64,000 nucleotides of DNA from Nocardia sienata NBRC 100364 (GTDB lineage Bacteria; Actinomycetota; Actinomycetes; Mycobacteriales; Mycobacteriaceae), in the NCBI RefSeq assembly GCF_001613205.1, contig NZ_BDBX01000031.1:1-64000 (forward strand). Direction: 5' to 3'. Below, in pieces: positions 53,224 to 61,985 of this stretch; within the stretch, counting starts at the first letter, position 1, and the number at the start of each line of letters is the position of its first letter. A program made the position numbers and the translations under genes. The notes under the pieces were generated by a model. It was given only the letters and a program-made list of their open reading frames with translations. It made no database searches and had not been told where the DNA came from.

Positions 53224-54573
53224 CTACGCGTTGGGCCCGTATTCCTCCAGCATCTCGGTGACCAGGGCGGCGATCGGCGACCGCTCACTGCGGGTGAGGG
53301 TGATATGCGCGAACAAGGGGTGGCCCTTGAGCTTTTCGACCACCGCGGCGACACCGTCGTGCCGGCCGACCCGTAGATTGTCGCGCTGCGCCACATCATG
53401 GGTCAGGACCACCCGGGAACCGCTGCCGAGCCGGCTCAGTACCGTCAGCAGGACATTGCGTTCCAGTGACTGGGCTTCGTCCACGATCACGAACGAATCG
53501 TGCAGCGACCGGCCTCGGATATGGGTCAGCGGGAGGACTTCCAGCATGTCCCGGCTGAGCACCTCCTCCATGACCTCGCGGCTGGCCAGGCCGTCCAGTG
53601 TGTCGAAGACGGCCTGGGCCCACGGGCCCATCTTCTCGTTCTCGGTGCCCGGCAGATAGCCGAGTTCCTGACCGCCCACCGCGTAGAGCGGCCGGAAGAC
53701 CACGACCTTGCGCTGAGTGCGCTTCTCCAGCACCGCTTCCAGACCGGCGGTGAGTGCCAGCGCGGATTTACCGGTGCCGGCGCGGCCGCCCAGCGAGACG
53801 ATGCCGACGCTCTCGTCGAGCAACAAATCCAATGCGACGCGCTGTTCCGCGGAGCGGCCGTGCAGCCCGAACGCCTCCCGTTCCCGCACCAGCTGCACCC
53901 GCTTGTCCGGTGTCACCCGGCCGAGAGCGCTGGAACTGCTGCCGAGGAGCCGGATTCCGGTGTGGCAGGGCAGTTCTCGTGCCTCGTCGAGATCGACGGC
54001 CGATTCGCTGTAGAGCCGGTCGACGACTTCGGAGGCGGTGTCGATCTCGACCATGCCCGTCCAGCCGGAGGTCACCACATCCTGTGCGTGATATCCCTCC
54101 GCCCGTAGACCTACCGCGCTGGCCTTCACCCGCATCGGGATGTCCTTGGACACCAACACCACCTGGCATCCGTCGGCCGCGAGATTCAACGCGCAGGCCA
54201 GGATGCGGGAATCGTTGCTCTCGGTGCGGAAACCGACCGGCAACACCGAGGGGTCGGTGTGGTTCAGTTCCACCTGCAACGTGCCGCCGTCGGTACCTAT
54301 CGGCAGCGGTTCGTCGAGCCGGCCGTGGGCCACCCGCAGATCGTCGAGCATGCGCAGCGCCTCGCGGGCGAACCAGCCGAGTTCGTGATGGTGTCGTTTA
54401 CCTTCGAGTTCGCTGATCACGACCAGCGGCAACACCACATGATGTTCGCCGAACCGGGTCACTGCCCAGGGATCCGACAGCAGCACGGAGGTGTCGATGA
54501 CGAAGGTTTTCAAACCTTTCTTGATGAAGCGAGAATTCGCCGAAGGGGCGGATACGGAGCGATTATCAGTCAC
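53224..54573 (-). CDS. phoH2: PhoH2: PIN-PhoH RNase/helicase
   Basis: 449 aa two-domain protein. The N-terminal PIN domain (about residues 15-150; TFVIDTSVLLSDP with an active-site Asp) is fused to a PhoH ATPase domain with P-loop GRAGTGKSALALTAG and Walker-B region FVIVDEAQSLERNVLLTVLSR. In mycobacteria PhoH2 is an RNA helicase and RNase. Matches Rv1095. ATG 54573. Confidence 0.95.
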   Translation of the reverse strand: MTDNRSVSAPSANSRFIKKGLKTFVIDTSVLLSDPWAVTRFGEHHVVLPLVVISELEGKRHHHELGWFAREALRMLDDLRVAHGRLDEPLPIGTDGGTLQVELNHTDPSVLPVGFRTESNDSRILACALNLAADGCQVVLVSKDIPMRVKASAVGLRAEGYHAQDVVTSGWTGMVEIDTASEVVDRLYSESAVDLDEARELPCHTGIRLLGSSSSALGRVTPDKRVQLVREREAFGLHGRSAEQRVALDLLLDESVGIVSLGGRAGTGKSALALTAGLEAVLEKRTQRKVVVFRPLYAVGGQELGYLPGTENEKMGPWAQAVFDTLDGLASREVMEEVLSRDMLEVLPLTHIRGRSLHDSFVIVDEAQSLERNVLLTVLSRLGSGSRVVLTHDVAQRDNLRVGRHDGVAAVVEKLKGHPLFAHITLTRSERSPIAALVTEMLEEYGPNA

Positions 54574-54976
54574 GGTAGGCTCCTATGGTCTGCGCGGCAC
54601 CCACACAGACAGTCTCGCTGGGCCGGTAGGTCCGGATGGCTGCCGACGTAGTGCGTCAGTGGCCACGAGGACCGGGTGCCGGCCCCCTCGTACTGAGTTT
54701 CTCAGTCACGGTCAGGACCTCCCGAGCGAACCGCAACGTGCGACCCGCCACTCCGAAGCTACCTCCTCACCACCCTTGTGCGCTCGGAGAAATGCGGGAG
54801 GCTTTGGTGAATTCGCTGTGAACTGGCCCCGGTTCGGCCGGTTTCACGCAGGTCAGCCATGGTATCGACCATCCTCGACCGATTCGGATCAGGTATCGGC
54901 GCAATTCGCGGCATCCCGGCGCCGGGGCGGCGTGTTCGCTCCGGGTTCACCGACGTGTCGCCCGCTGCGGGCGCCA
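54574..54976. other. 403-bp gene-free region upstream of phoH2
   Basis: No ORF here has coding character or a ribosome binding site. On the phoH2 strand it would be a long 5' leader. It contains the phrase TGACTGAGAAACTCAGTA, an imperfect hairpin, but no known riboswitch class was recognised. phoH2 promoter elements are not resolved. Confidence 0.45.
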
Positions 54977-55360
54977 TCAGCCGCCCAGCAGCTCCACGAG
55001 TACCGGAACGTGGCTGTGACCCGGCTCTTTGACCGCGGTGACCAGAGTCACCGGCGGACTGCCCTCGGCGCGCTCCCGCAACCGGTGCAGTGTCTCGCGG
55101 GCTGCGGGCTCGGCGAGTTCGGCCCGGTAGCGGTCGGCGAATTCGGTGCGCCGGCCGTCGGGGTCTTCGTGGAACCAGCGGCGCAACTCGGTCGAGGGAG
55201 TGATCTCCTTGGCCCATTCGTCGATCTCGGCCGCGGCCTTGGCCAGGCCGCGCGGCCACAGGCGGTCGACGAGCACCCGGTATCCGTCGTCGGCCGCGGG
55301 AGCCTCGTAGACGCGTTTGACCTGGAAGCCGGGCGGTGGGGTGAGGGTTTCGTCGGTCAT
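54977..55360 (-). CDS. DUF488-family protein
   Basis: 127 aa protein. It has the DUF488 signature VLVDRLWPRGLAKAAAEIDEWAKEI, RRWFHEDPDGR and TLVTAVKEPGHSHVPVLVELL. The function of the family is unknown. ATG 55360 is preferred because the frame to 55549 is unsupported. It is divergent from the small gene at 55472. Confidence 0.87.
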   Translation of the reverse strand: MTDETLTPPPGFQVKRVYEAPAADDGYRVLVDRLWPRGLAKAAAEIDEWAKEITPSTELRRWFHEDPDGRRTEFADRYRAELAEPAARETLHRLRERAEGSPPVTLVTAVKEPGHSHVPVLVELLGG

Positions 55361-55458
55361 CGGGTCATCGCAGCACGGTATCGGCCCGGAGTGGGTACGC
55401 CACGCGGCGACGGCCCGGTCGCCCTGCCCGAAACCGGGCCGGAACGCGGCGCCGGGAT

Positions 55459-55464
55459 TAGAGT
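55459..55464 (+). promoter_or_regulatory. Putative leaderless -10 element
   Basis: TAGAGT precedes ATG 55472 by 7 nt, no ribosome binding site between. Confidence 0.45.
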
Positions 55465-55471
55465 CGGCGAT

Positions 55472-55744
55472 ATGACCCAGTACGAGGAGTTGGACAAGCT
55501 CTCGTCGAAGGAACTGCACGACCGCGCGGTCAGGCTCGCGGTGCGCCACGGTGATATCCGCTTCCTCTGGGAGCTACTGACCCGGATCCCGGCGGCGGAG
55601 GCCACCGCGGGCCGGGCCGGGGAGAGCGAGGCCGATATCAAATGGGTGGTACCGATGCTCGACGACTATGTTCACGCCGGTGACGGTGAACTCGCCGAGG
55701 CGCTGCGCGGCTTCTACCTGGAGTACCTGAAGGAGCATTCCTGA
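55472..55744 (+). CDS. Small conserved helical protein
   Basis: 90 aa protein, MTQYEELDKLSSKELHDRAVRLAVRHGDIRFL onward, all helical and acidic at both ends. It has the look of a conserved actinobacterial small protein, but no domain was recognised. The start is supported by TAGAGT at leaderless spacing, whereas the frame to 54491 crosses other genes. It is convergent with the epoxide hydrolase gene. Confidence 0.7.
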   Translation: MTQYEELDKLSSKELHDRAVRLAVRHGDIRFLWELLTRIPAAEATAGRAGESEADIKWVVPMLDDYVHAGDGELAEALRGFYLEYLKEHS

Positions 55745-55805
55745 GGCGTTGCGCACAACGTGCACCGCGGATCCGCCGTGGTGCGCGGATCGCCACGGCC
55801 TCGGC

Positions 55806-56891
55806 TCACTCGCCGCGGTATTCGCCGAAGAACGCGGTGATCTCGGCGGCCATGAGATCCGCCGCGACATGGTGCAGGTAGTGGGTGTGCACTTCGTGCG
55901 TACGCCACGACACGATGTGGTGGTCCCGCTCGGCGAACCGCCGGATGCCGTGGAAATCGCCGGTCGAGCCGCACAGTGCCAGCGGCACCGTCGACGGCGC
56001 GGTGGGAGCGGGGGCCTTGTCCTTCTCGAAGTAGTGCCGGATCGCCGAACCCGTCGTACCGGTGAACCAGTGGACGGCGATATTGGCGATCACGAACTCG
56101 TCGTCCAGGTCCGGGCCCAGGAGCTGTCCGTTCCAGCCGAGCAGACCCGACGGTGAATCCGCGAGGGCGTGCGCGAGGGTCTGCGGCTGCTGTGACTGCA
56201 GCACATTGAAACCCATCTTGTTCGCCACGAACCAGTTCAGGGTTTCCAGTGATCGCTGCTCGTCGGCATTCAGGTCCGTCAGCTCGGCAGGATCGCCCGA
56301 CGGGAACGAATACACCTGGGCCACATGTATTCCCATGACCCGGTCCGGTGCGACACGGCCCAGTTCGACCGAGATGGACGATCCGCCGTCGTTGCCCACC
56401 GCGCCGTATCGCGTGTAGCCGAGCCGGCTCATGAGCTCGGCCCACGCGCGGGCTATCCGCTGGTCGTTCCAGCCCTTCTCGCTGGTGGGTCCGGAAAAAC
56501 CGTAACCGGGCACCGAGGGGACGACGAGATCGAAGCCCGCGGCGGTCAGCGGCTCGATCAGGCGCAGGTATTCGATGAAGGTGCCGGGCCAGCCGTGGGT
56601 GAGGACGAGCGGGAACCCGGTGCCCTGCTGCGCGCGTACGTGCAGGAAATGGATCCGCTGACCGTCGATCTCGGTCACGAAGTGGGGGTGGGTGTTGAGC
56701 TGCTCCTCCATCTTCCGCCAATCGAGCTGTAGCCAGTGCTCCGCCAGGGCGCGTACCCGGTCCACGCTCACGCCGTACTCCTCGCCGGAGCCCGGGATCT
56801 GATCGGCCCAGCGGGTGCGCTGGAGCCGGGTGCGCAGCTCGTCGACATCGGCCTGGGGGATCTCGATGCGGAAAGGCTGGATGGTGGCCAT
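55806..56891 (-). CDS. Epoxide hydrolase, EHN-type alpha/beta hydrolase
   Basis: 361 aa alpha/beta hydrolase with the EHN extension at the N-terminus (IQPFRIEIPQADVDELRTRLQRTRW). The nucleophile elbow is GNDGGSSIS, with Asp as nucleophile, HGWPGTFIEYL carries the oxyanion-hole His-Gly and VPSVPGYGFSGPTSEKG the lid. This pattern is that of epoxide hydrolases such as EphA; the catalytic His is probably in the C-terminal HYLHHVA region. ATG 56891 lies next to the TetR operators, so it is likely repressed by the divergent TetR. Confidence 0.9.
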   Translation of the reverse strand: MATIQPFRIEIPQADVDELRTRLQRTRWADQIPGSGEEYGVSVDRVRALAEHWLQLDWRKMEEQLNTHPHFVTEIDGQRIHFLHVRAQQGTGFPLVLTHGWPGTFIEYLRLIEPLTAAGFDLVVPSVPGYGFSGPTSEKGWNDQRIARAWAELMSRLGYTRYGAVGNDGGSSISVELGRVAPDRVMGIHVAQVYSFPSGDPAELTDLNADEQRSLETLNWFVANKMGFNVLQSQQPQTLAHALADSPSGLLGWNGQLLGPDLDDEFVIANIAVHWFTGTTGSAIRHYFEKDKAPAPTAPSTVPLALCGSTGDFHGIRRFAERDHHIVSWRTHEVHTHYLHHVAADLMAAEITAFFGEYRGE

Positions 56892-56909
56892 AGCTGATCC
56901 TTATCTTGG

Positions 56910-56956
56910 AACGGAATGATTTGTTCCGTTAATCTAACAGAACGGAACATTCCGTT
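56910..56956. promoter_or_regulatory. Two inverted-repeat operators between epoxide hydrolase and TetR
   Basis: AACGGAA-N7-TTCCGTT (56910-56930) and AACGGAA-N2-TTCCGTT (56941-56956) share the same half-site. TATGCT (56965-56970), 6 nt before the TetR ATG, is a leaderless -10 beside the second repeat. Confidence 0.8.
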
Positions 56957-56976
56957 TCAAGTGATATGCTCGACAC

Positions 56977-57663
56977 ATGCCGAAATCAGCGAAAACACCT
57001 GCTCACAAGCCCCTGGCCGGACGTAGAGCGCAGGCCGCCCGCAACGACAGTCTGGTTCTGGAAGCTGCCCGGGAGGTGTTCCTGGCCGAGCCGAAGGCCC
57101 CGATCGCCGCGGTGGCCGAACGGGCGGGTGTCGGGATCAGCGCGCTCTACCGGCGCTATCCCAGCAAGGAAGCGCTACTACGCACGCTGTGTCACGAGGG
57201 GCTGCGCCGCTACAACGCGGAGGCCGACGCCGCGCTGGCCGAACCCGACGGCTGGCAGGCCCTGGTGGGATTCCTGCAGCGAGTGGTAGACGCCGATGTG
57301 CACTCCCTGACGGTCCATCTCGCGGGTACCTTCGAGCCCGATCCCGCGATGCGGCCCGATGTGGCGCACGCCGACGAGGTGAACACGGAATTGGTGCGCC
57401 GCGCCCATGCGTCGGGCCGACTGCGGGAAGGAGTGACCCCGCAGGACATCGGCCTGATATTGGAAGCGTGCGCCGCCGTGGCGACGCCGGACCGGCAGCG
57501 CACCGCGCAACTGCGCCGCCGGGTGCTCGCGGTCCTGATCGCCGGATTGACCGCCGAGGGCGAGCTACCGGGCCCACCGCCGCGGCCGGGTGAGTTCGCC
57601 TGGCGCTGGCAACGCTCTGGAACCCACCCGGCGCGGCCGCCGGAAGAGGGTCAGCCGGCGTAG
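56977..57663 (+). CDS. TetR-family regulator
   Basis: 228 aa TetR regulator. HTH at about residues 22-68 (SLVLEAAREVFLAEPKAPIAAVAERAGVGISALYRRYPSKEALL), then a helical ligand domain. ATG 56977 is leaderless (TATGCT-N6). It is divergent from the epoxide hydrolase with two shared palindromes, so it probably represses the pair. Its C-terminus overlaps the convergent VOC gene by 13 bp. Confidence 0.93.
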   Translation: MPKSAKTPAHKPLAGRRAQAARNDSLVLEAAREVFLAEPKAPIAAVAERAGVGISALYRRYPSKEALLRTLCHEGLRRYNAEADAALAEPDGWQALVGFLQRVVDADVHSLTVHLAGTFEPDPAMRPDVAHADEVNTELVRRAHASGRLREGVTPQDIGLILEACAAVATPDRQRTAQLRRRVLAVLIAGLTAEGELPGPPPRPGEFAWRWQRSGTHPARPPEEGQPA

Positions 57664-58124
57664 GCCTCGCGCATGGCCTGTACGTCGATCTTCGTCATCT
57701 GGTACATGGCGGCGAGAGCGCGGTCGACCGCCACCGGATCGTCACCGGAGAGCAGTTCGTTGGCCTCGCTGGGCCAGATCTGCCACGGCACCCCGTACTT
57801 GTCGTTGAGCCAGCCGCACTGGACCTCCTCGCCGCCGTCGGCGAGCAGCGCCTCCCACAGGCGGTCCACCTCGGCCTGATCGTCACAGTTGACCAGTAGT
57901 GACATGGCGTGGGTGTAGTGGTAGTCGCCGCCGCCGTTGATAGCGGTGAACTGCTGGCCGGCGAGCTGGAAATCGACCAGCATCACCGTCCCCGCCTCCC
58001 GCATCCCCGACTCCGTATAGCGCTGCACCCCGGTGATCTTCCCGTCCGGGAACAGCGAACAGTAGAACTCCGCGGCCTCCTCGGCCTGAGTGTCGTACCA
58101 GAGATTGGTGACGATCTTCTGCAT
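57651..58124 (-). CDS. VOC-superfamily (PhnB-like) protein
   Basis: 157 aa protein of the vicinal-oxygen-chelate superfamily, in the PhnB-like branch: TNLWYDTQAEEAAEFYCSLFP, DFQLAGQQFTAINGGGD, LWEALLADGG and CGWLNDKYGVPWQIWP. Such proteins include dioxygenases and methyltransferase-like homologues; the substrate is unknown. ATG 58124 has AGGAGG 6 nt upstream. Confidence 0.9.
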   Translation of the reverse strand: MQKIVTNLWYDTQAEEAAEFYCSLFPDGKITGVQRYTESGMREAGTVMLVDFQLAGQQFTAINGGGDYHYTHAMSLLVNCDDQAEVDRLWEALLADGGEEVQCGWLNDKYGVPWQIWPSEANELLSGDDPVAVDRALAAMYQMTKIDVQAMREAYAG

Positions 58125-58293
58125 GACGATCCTCCTCGGCTGACGGCTGGTATGCACTGACGACGGATCCCGGAGCCGGAATTGATCGGCTCCGGCCGGA
58201 TTCGATCGATGATCCGGTACCGGGCCGACGCGTACCGCCCGACCCGCCGGGCCCGATCGGCAGTAGTCCGGGCCGGCGGATTCGCCGCAGCGG

Positions 58294-58695
58294 TCAGTCG
58301 GCGAGGTCCGCGCCCGTCGGCGGTGGCGGCGCGGCCTCGAGGCGGAGGAACTCCTCATCGGTGAGCAGCCGGGACCGGATCAGGAACCGCACACCCTCCG
58401 GCGCCTCCAGCGAGAATCCACTCCCGCGCCCGGGCACCACGTCCACGGTCAGATGGGTGTGCTTCCAGTACTGGTACTGGTCCGCGCTCATCCAGAACGG
58501 GGTGTCCACATCCACCTGCCCCAGCAGCACATCCTGCGCCCCGACCCGGAACTCGCCCCGCGGATAACACATGGGTGCGCTGCCGTCGCAGCACCCGCCG
58601 GACTGGTGGAACATCACCGGACCGTGCCGTTCGATCAGCTCGTGCAGCAGATCGGCGGCGGTCGCGGTGAGTTCCACCCGGTTCGGGTCCGGCAT
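58294..58695 (-). CDS. DUF779 protein linked to aldehyde dehydrogenase
   Basis: 133 aa protein with conserved FHQSGGCCDGSAPMCYP, containing a Cys-Cys pair and a third Cys likely to bind metal. DUF779 genes are commonly adjacent to acetaldehyde dehydrogenases. ATG 58695 overlaps the aldehyde dehydrogenase stop (TGATG), so the two are translationally coupled. The biochemical role is not known. Confidence 0.9.
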   Translation of the reverse strand: MPDPNRVELTATAADLLHELIERHGPVMFHQSGGCCDGSAPMCYPRGEFRVGAQDVLLGQVDVDTPFWMSADQYQYWKHTHLTVDVVPGRGSGFSLEAPEGVRFLIRSRLLTDEEFLRLEAAPPPPTGADLAD

Positions 58696-60212
58696 CAGAA
58701 GAACCCGAGCTTCTGCGGTGAGTAGCTGACCAGCAGGTTCTTGGTCTGCTGGTAGTGGTCCAGCATCTGCGCGTGGTTCTCCCGGCCGATACCCGACTTC
58801 TTGTAGCCGCCGAACGCCGCGTGCGCCGGATAGGCGTGATAGCAGTTCGTCCACACGCGGCCGGCCTTGATACCGCGGCCGAGCCGGTAGGCGGTATTAC
58901 CGTCCCGGGTCCATACACCCGCGCCGAGACCGTAGAGGGTGTCGTTCGCGATCTTCAGGGCCTCCTCGGTGGAATCGAAAGTGGTGACCGAGACGACCGG
59001 GCCGAAAATCTCCTCCTGGAAGATGCGCATATCGTTGCTGCCCTTGAAGATGGTCGGCTCCACGTAGTAGCCGTTCGGGTAGCCCTCGACCGAACGGGAA
59101 CCGCCGCCGGTGAGAACCTCGGCGCCTTCCTTCTTGCCGATATCGATGTAGGACAAGATCTTTTCGAGCTGGTCGTTACTGGCCTGCGCGCCGATCATGG
59201 TCGCGTCATCGAGCGGATCGCCGCTCACGATGGCCTTGGTGCGCTCCACACAGCGGGCCATGAACTCGTCGTAGATCGACGAATGCACGAGCGCCCGCGA
59301 CGGACAGGTGCAGACCTCACCCTGGTTCAGCGCGAACATCACGAAACCCTCGACCGCCTTGTCCAGGAAATCGTCGTCGGCCGCCATGACATCCGGCAGG
59401 AAGATGTTCGGACTCTTCCCGCCCAGTTCCAGGGTGACCGGGATGATGTTCTCGCTCGCGTACTGCATGATCAACCGGCCCGTGGTGGTCTCCCCGGTGA
59501 ACGCCACCTTCGCCACCCGCGGACTCGACGCCAGCGGCTTACCGGTCTCGACCCCGAAACCGTTCACCACATTCAGCACCCCGGGGGGCAACAGGTCGGC
59601 GATCAGCTCGACCACCTTCATGATCGACGCCGGCGTCTGCTCGGCCGGTTTCAGCACTACCGCGTTACCGGCCGCCAGCGCAGGCGCCAGTTTCCAGGTG
59701 GCCATGAGAATCGGGAAATTCCACGGAATGATCTGCCCCACCACACCCAGCGGCTCGTGGAAGTGATAGGCGATGGTATCGGCGTCGATTTCGCTGATTC
59801 CGCCCTCCTGAGCGCGGATGGCGCCGGCGAAATACCGGAAATGATCCACGGCCAGCGGCAGGTCCGCCGCCTTCGTCTCCCGGACCGGCTTCCCGTTCTC
59901 CCAGGTCTCCGCGACCGCCAGCGCCTCCAGATTCTCCTCGATCCGGTCCGCGATCTTGTTGAGGATATTCGCCCGCTCGGTGGTGGAAGTGGCCCCCCAC
60001 CCGTCGGCGGCCGCATGCGCGGCATCCAGCGCCAGTTCCACATCGGGTGCGGTGGAACGTGCTACCTCGCAGAAGGTCTCGCCATCGACCGGTGACGGAT
60101 TGTCGAAGTATTTTCCCTCGACGGGCGCGGTCCACTCACCCCCGATGAAATTGTCGTATCGGCGGGCATAGCTGACGATGCTGCCGTCGGCACCGGGCTT
60201 GGCGTAGGTCAT
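58695..60212 (-). CDS. Aldehyde dehydrogenase, AldB/ExaC-like
   Basis: 505 aa NAD-dependent aldehyde dehydrogenase. Visible: IPWNFPILMATWKLAPAL, ELGGKSPNIFLPDV with catalytic Glu, NQGEVCTCPSRALV with catalytic Cys, and EEIFGPVVSV. Its pairing with DUF779 points to acetaldehyde or similar aldehyde oxidation, as in ExaC. ATG 60212 has GAGGAG 6 nt upstream; the frame to 61658 is antisense to fumarase. It is divergent from fum. Confidence 0.93.
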   Translation of the reverse strand: MTYAKPGADGSIVSYARRYDNFIGGEWTAPVEGKYFDNPSPVDGETFCEVARSTAPDVELALDAAHAAADGWGATSTTERANILNKIADRIEENLEALAVAETWENGKPVRETKAADLPLAVDHFRYFAGAIRAQEGGISEIDADTIAYHFHEPLGVVGQIIPWNFPILMATWKLAPALAAGNAVVLKPAEQTPASIMKVVELIADLLPPGVLNVVNGFGVETGKPLASSPRVAKVAFTGETTTGRLIMQYASENIIPVTLELGGKSPNIFLPDVMAADDDFLDKAVEGFVMFALNQGEVCTCPSRALVHSSIYDEFMARCVERTKAIVSGDPLDDATMIGAQASNDQLEKILSYIDIGKKEGAEVLTGGGSRSVEGYPNGYYVEPTIFKGSNDMRIFQEEIFGPVVSVTTFDSTEEALKIANDTLYGLGAGVWTRDGNTAYRLGRGIKAGRVWTNCYHAYPAHAAFGGYKKSGIGRENHAQMLDHYQQTKNLLVSYSPQKLGFF

Positions 60213-60500
60213 GACGAACTCCTCGGTCGACTCGGGCGCTGAACGCACGCCGGATAAAGCGTGATGTACCTCACTATGCCGCGTAACGGACGGTGGTACG
60301 CCGTGTTCGCGACGAAACGTGGGATCGATTCCGGCGGGTCCCGGATCGGAGCTGGTCGAGATGGCGGTATCCGGAAGGCGACGTTTACGGCGGGGACGTG
60401 TTCGCAATCGCACGAGCCTGCCGTGGTCGGGCCGGGGCCAGACCTCACGCGTGGCACGTCGGACGCCAACTTCGTCGGGTCCCGGCATAGGGTCGGGAAC

Positions 60501-61901
60501 ATGAGCGAGGAGAAGCAGTACCGCATCGAGCGCGACACCATGGGCGAGGTCCGCGTTCCGGTGGATGCGCTGTGGCGTGCCCAGACTCAGCGGGCGGTGG
60601 AGAACTTCCCCATCAGCGGGCGGGGGCTGGAGCGGGCGCAGATCCGGGCGCTCGGGCTGTTGAAGGGGGCCTGCGCGGTGGTCAACCGGGATCTGGGGCT
60701 GCTCGACGACGAACGGGCCGCGGCGATCGTCGCGGCCGCCACCGAGATCGCGGAGGGCCGCCACGACGACCAGTTCCCGATCGATGTGTTCCAGACCGGG
60801 TCGGGGACCAGTTCGAATATGAACGCCAACGAGGTGATCGCCTCGATCGCGGCCGCGGGCGGGGTCACCGTGCACCCGAACGACCACGTGAACATGTCCC
60901 AGTCGTCGAACGACACCTTCCCGACCGCGACCCATCTGGCCGCCACCGAGGCCGTGATCAAGGATCTGCTGCCTGCGCTCGAGCATCTGCGGCTGGCGCT
61001 GCTGGACAAGGCGACCGAATGGCGCACGGTGGTGAAATCGGGGCGTACCCATCTGATGGACGCGGTCCCGGTGACGCTGGGTCAGGAGTTCGGTGGCTAC
61101 ACCCGGCAGGTCGCGGCGGGTATGGAGCGGTTGATGGCGACGCTGCCGCGGTTGGGCGAACTGCCGATCGGCGGTACCGCGGTCGGGACCGGGCTGAACG
61201 CACCCGCCGGGTTCGGGGAAAAGGTGGTGGCGGAGTTGGTACGGGCCACCGGGCTCGACGCGCTGACCGAGGCCCAGGATCATTTCGAGGCGCAGGCGGC
61301 GCGGGACGGGCTGGTGGAGGTCTCCGGGGCGCTGCGCACGGTCGCGGTGAGCCTGACCAAGATCGCCAACGATATCCGCTGGATGGGTTCGGGTCCGCTG
61401 ACCGGGCTGGGTGAACTGCAACTGCCCGACCTGCAGCCGGGTAGTTCGATCATGCCGGGGAAGGTGAATCCGGTGCTGCCGGAGGCGGTCACCCAGGTGG
61501 CGGCGCAGGTGATCGGAAACGATGCCGCGGTCGCCTTCGCGGGGGCGGGCGGGCATTTCGAGCTGAACGTCTACATTCCGGTGATGGCGCGTAATGTGCT
61601 CGAATCCATCCGGCTGCTGGCGGCGGTGTCGCGGTTGTTCGCCGACCGGTGTGTGCACGGACTGATCGCCGATACCGAACGGCTGCGTACCCTCGCCGAA
61701 TCCTCGCCTTCCATTGTGACCCCGCTGAACTCGGCGATCGGTTACGAGGAAGCTGCGGCGGTGGCCAAACAGGCCCTGCGGGAGCAGAAGACGATCCGTC
61801 AGACGGTGATCGATCGGGGACTGATCGGAGACGCGCTCAGCGAGGAAGAACTCGACCAGCGCCTGGACGTGCTGTCCATGACGAATATCGACAACGACTG
61901 A
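60501..61901 (+). CDS. fum: Class II fumarase
   Basis: 466 aa iron-independent fumarate hydratase of the TCA cycle. Visible: DTMGEVRVP, GSGTSSNMNANEV, SGRTHLMDAVPVTLGQEF, and the signature GSSIMPGKVNPV. Matches Rv1098c. ATG 60501 follows TAGGGT (60488-60493) by 7 nt, a leaderless start. A strong hairpin follows at 61937. Confidence 0.95.
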   Translation: MSEEKQYRIERDTMGEVRVPVDALWRAQTQRAVENFPISGRGLERAQIRALGLLKGACAVVNRDLGLLDDERAAAIVAAATEIAEGRHDDQFPIDVFQTGSGTSSNMNANEVIASIAAAGGVTVHPNDHVNMSQSSNDTFPTATHLAATEAVIKDLLPALEHLRLALLDKATEWRTVVKSGRTHLMDAVPVTLGQEFGGYTRQVAAGMERLMATLPRLGELPIGGTAVGTGLNAPAGFGEKVVAELVRATGLDALTEAQDHFEAQAARDGLVEVSGALRTVAVSLTKIANDIRWMGSGPLTGLGELQLPDLQPGSSIMPGKVNPVLPEAVTQVAAQVIGNDAAVAFAGAGGHFELNVYIPVMARNVLESIRLLAAVSRLFADRCVHGLIADTERLRTLAESSPSIVTPLNSAIGYEEAAAVAKQALREQKTIRQTVIDRGLIGDALSEEELDQRLDVLSMTNIDND

Positions 61902-61936
61902 GGCCGTGCCGCCCGGGAATCCGGGGTGAGGGCAGC

Positions 61937-61976
61937 CGGTGCGACGCGACCGCTGGTCGACGGTCGCGTCGCACCG
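61937..61976. terminator. Terminator between fum and desA2-like gene
   Basis: CGGTGCGACGCGACCG pairs perfectly with CGGTCGCGTCGCACCG (16 bp) around an 8-nt loop, between convergent genes. Confidence 0.88.
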
Positions 61977-61985
61977 TAGACGGAT

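Noticed and set aside
54491..55744. 417-codon frame ending in the 90 aa protein
   Set aside because: It crosses DUF488 on the opposite strand and the phoH2 start; only the part from ATG 55472 with a leaderless -10 is supported.
58695..61658. 987-codon frame that would extend aldehyde dehydrogenase
   Set aside because: Only the part from ATG 60212 is aldehyde dehydrogenase; the extension is antisense to fumarase.
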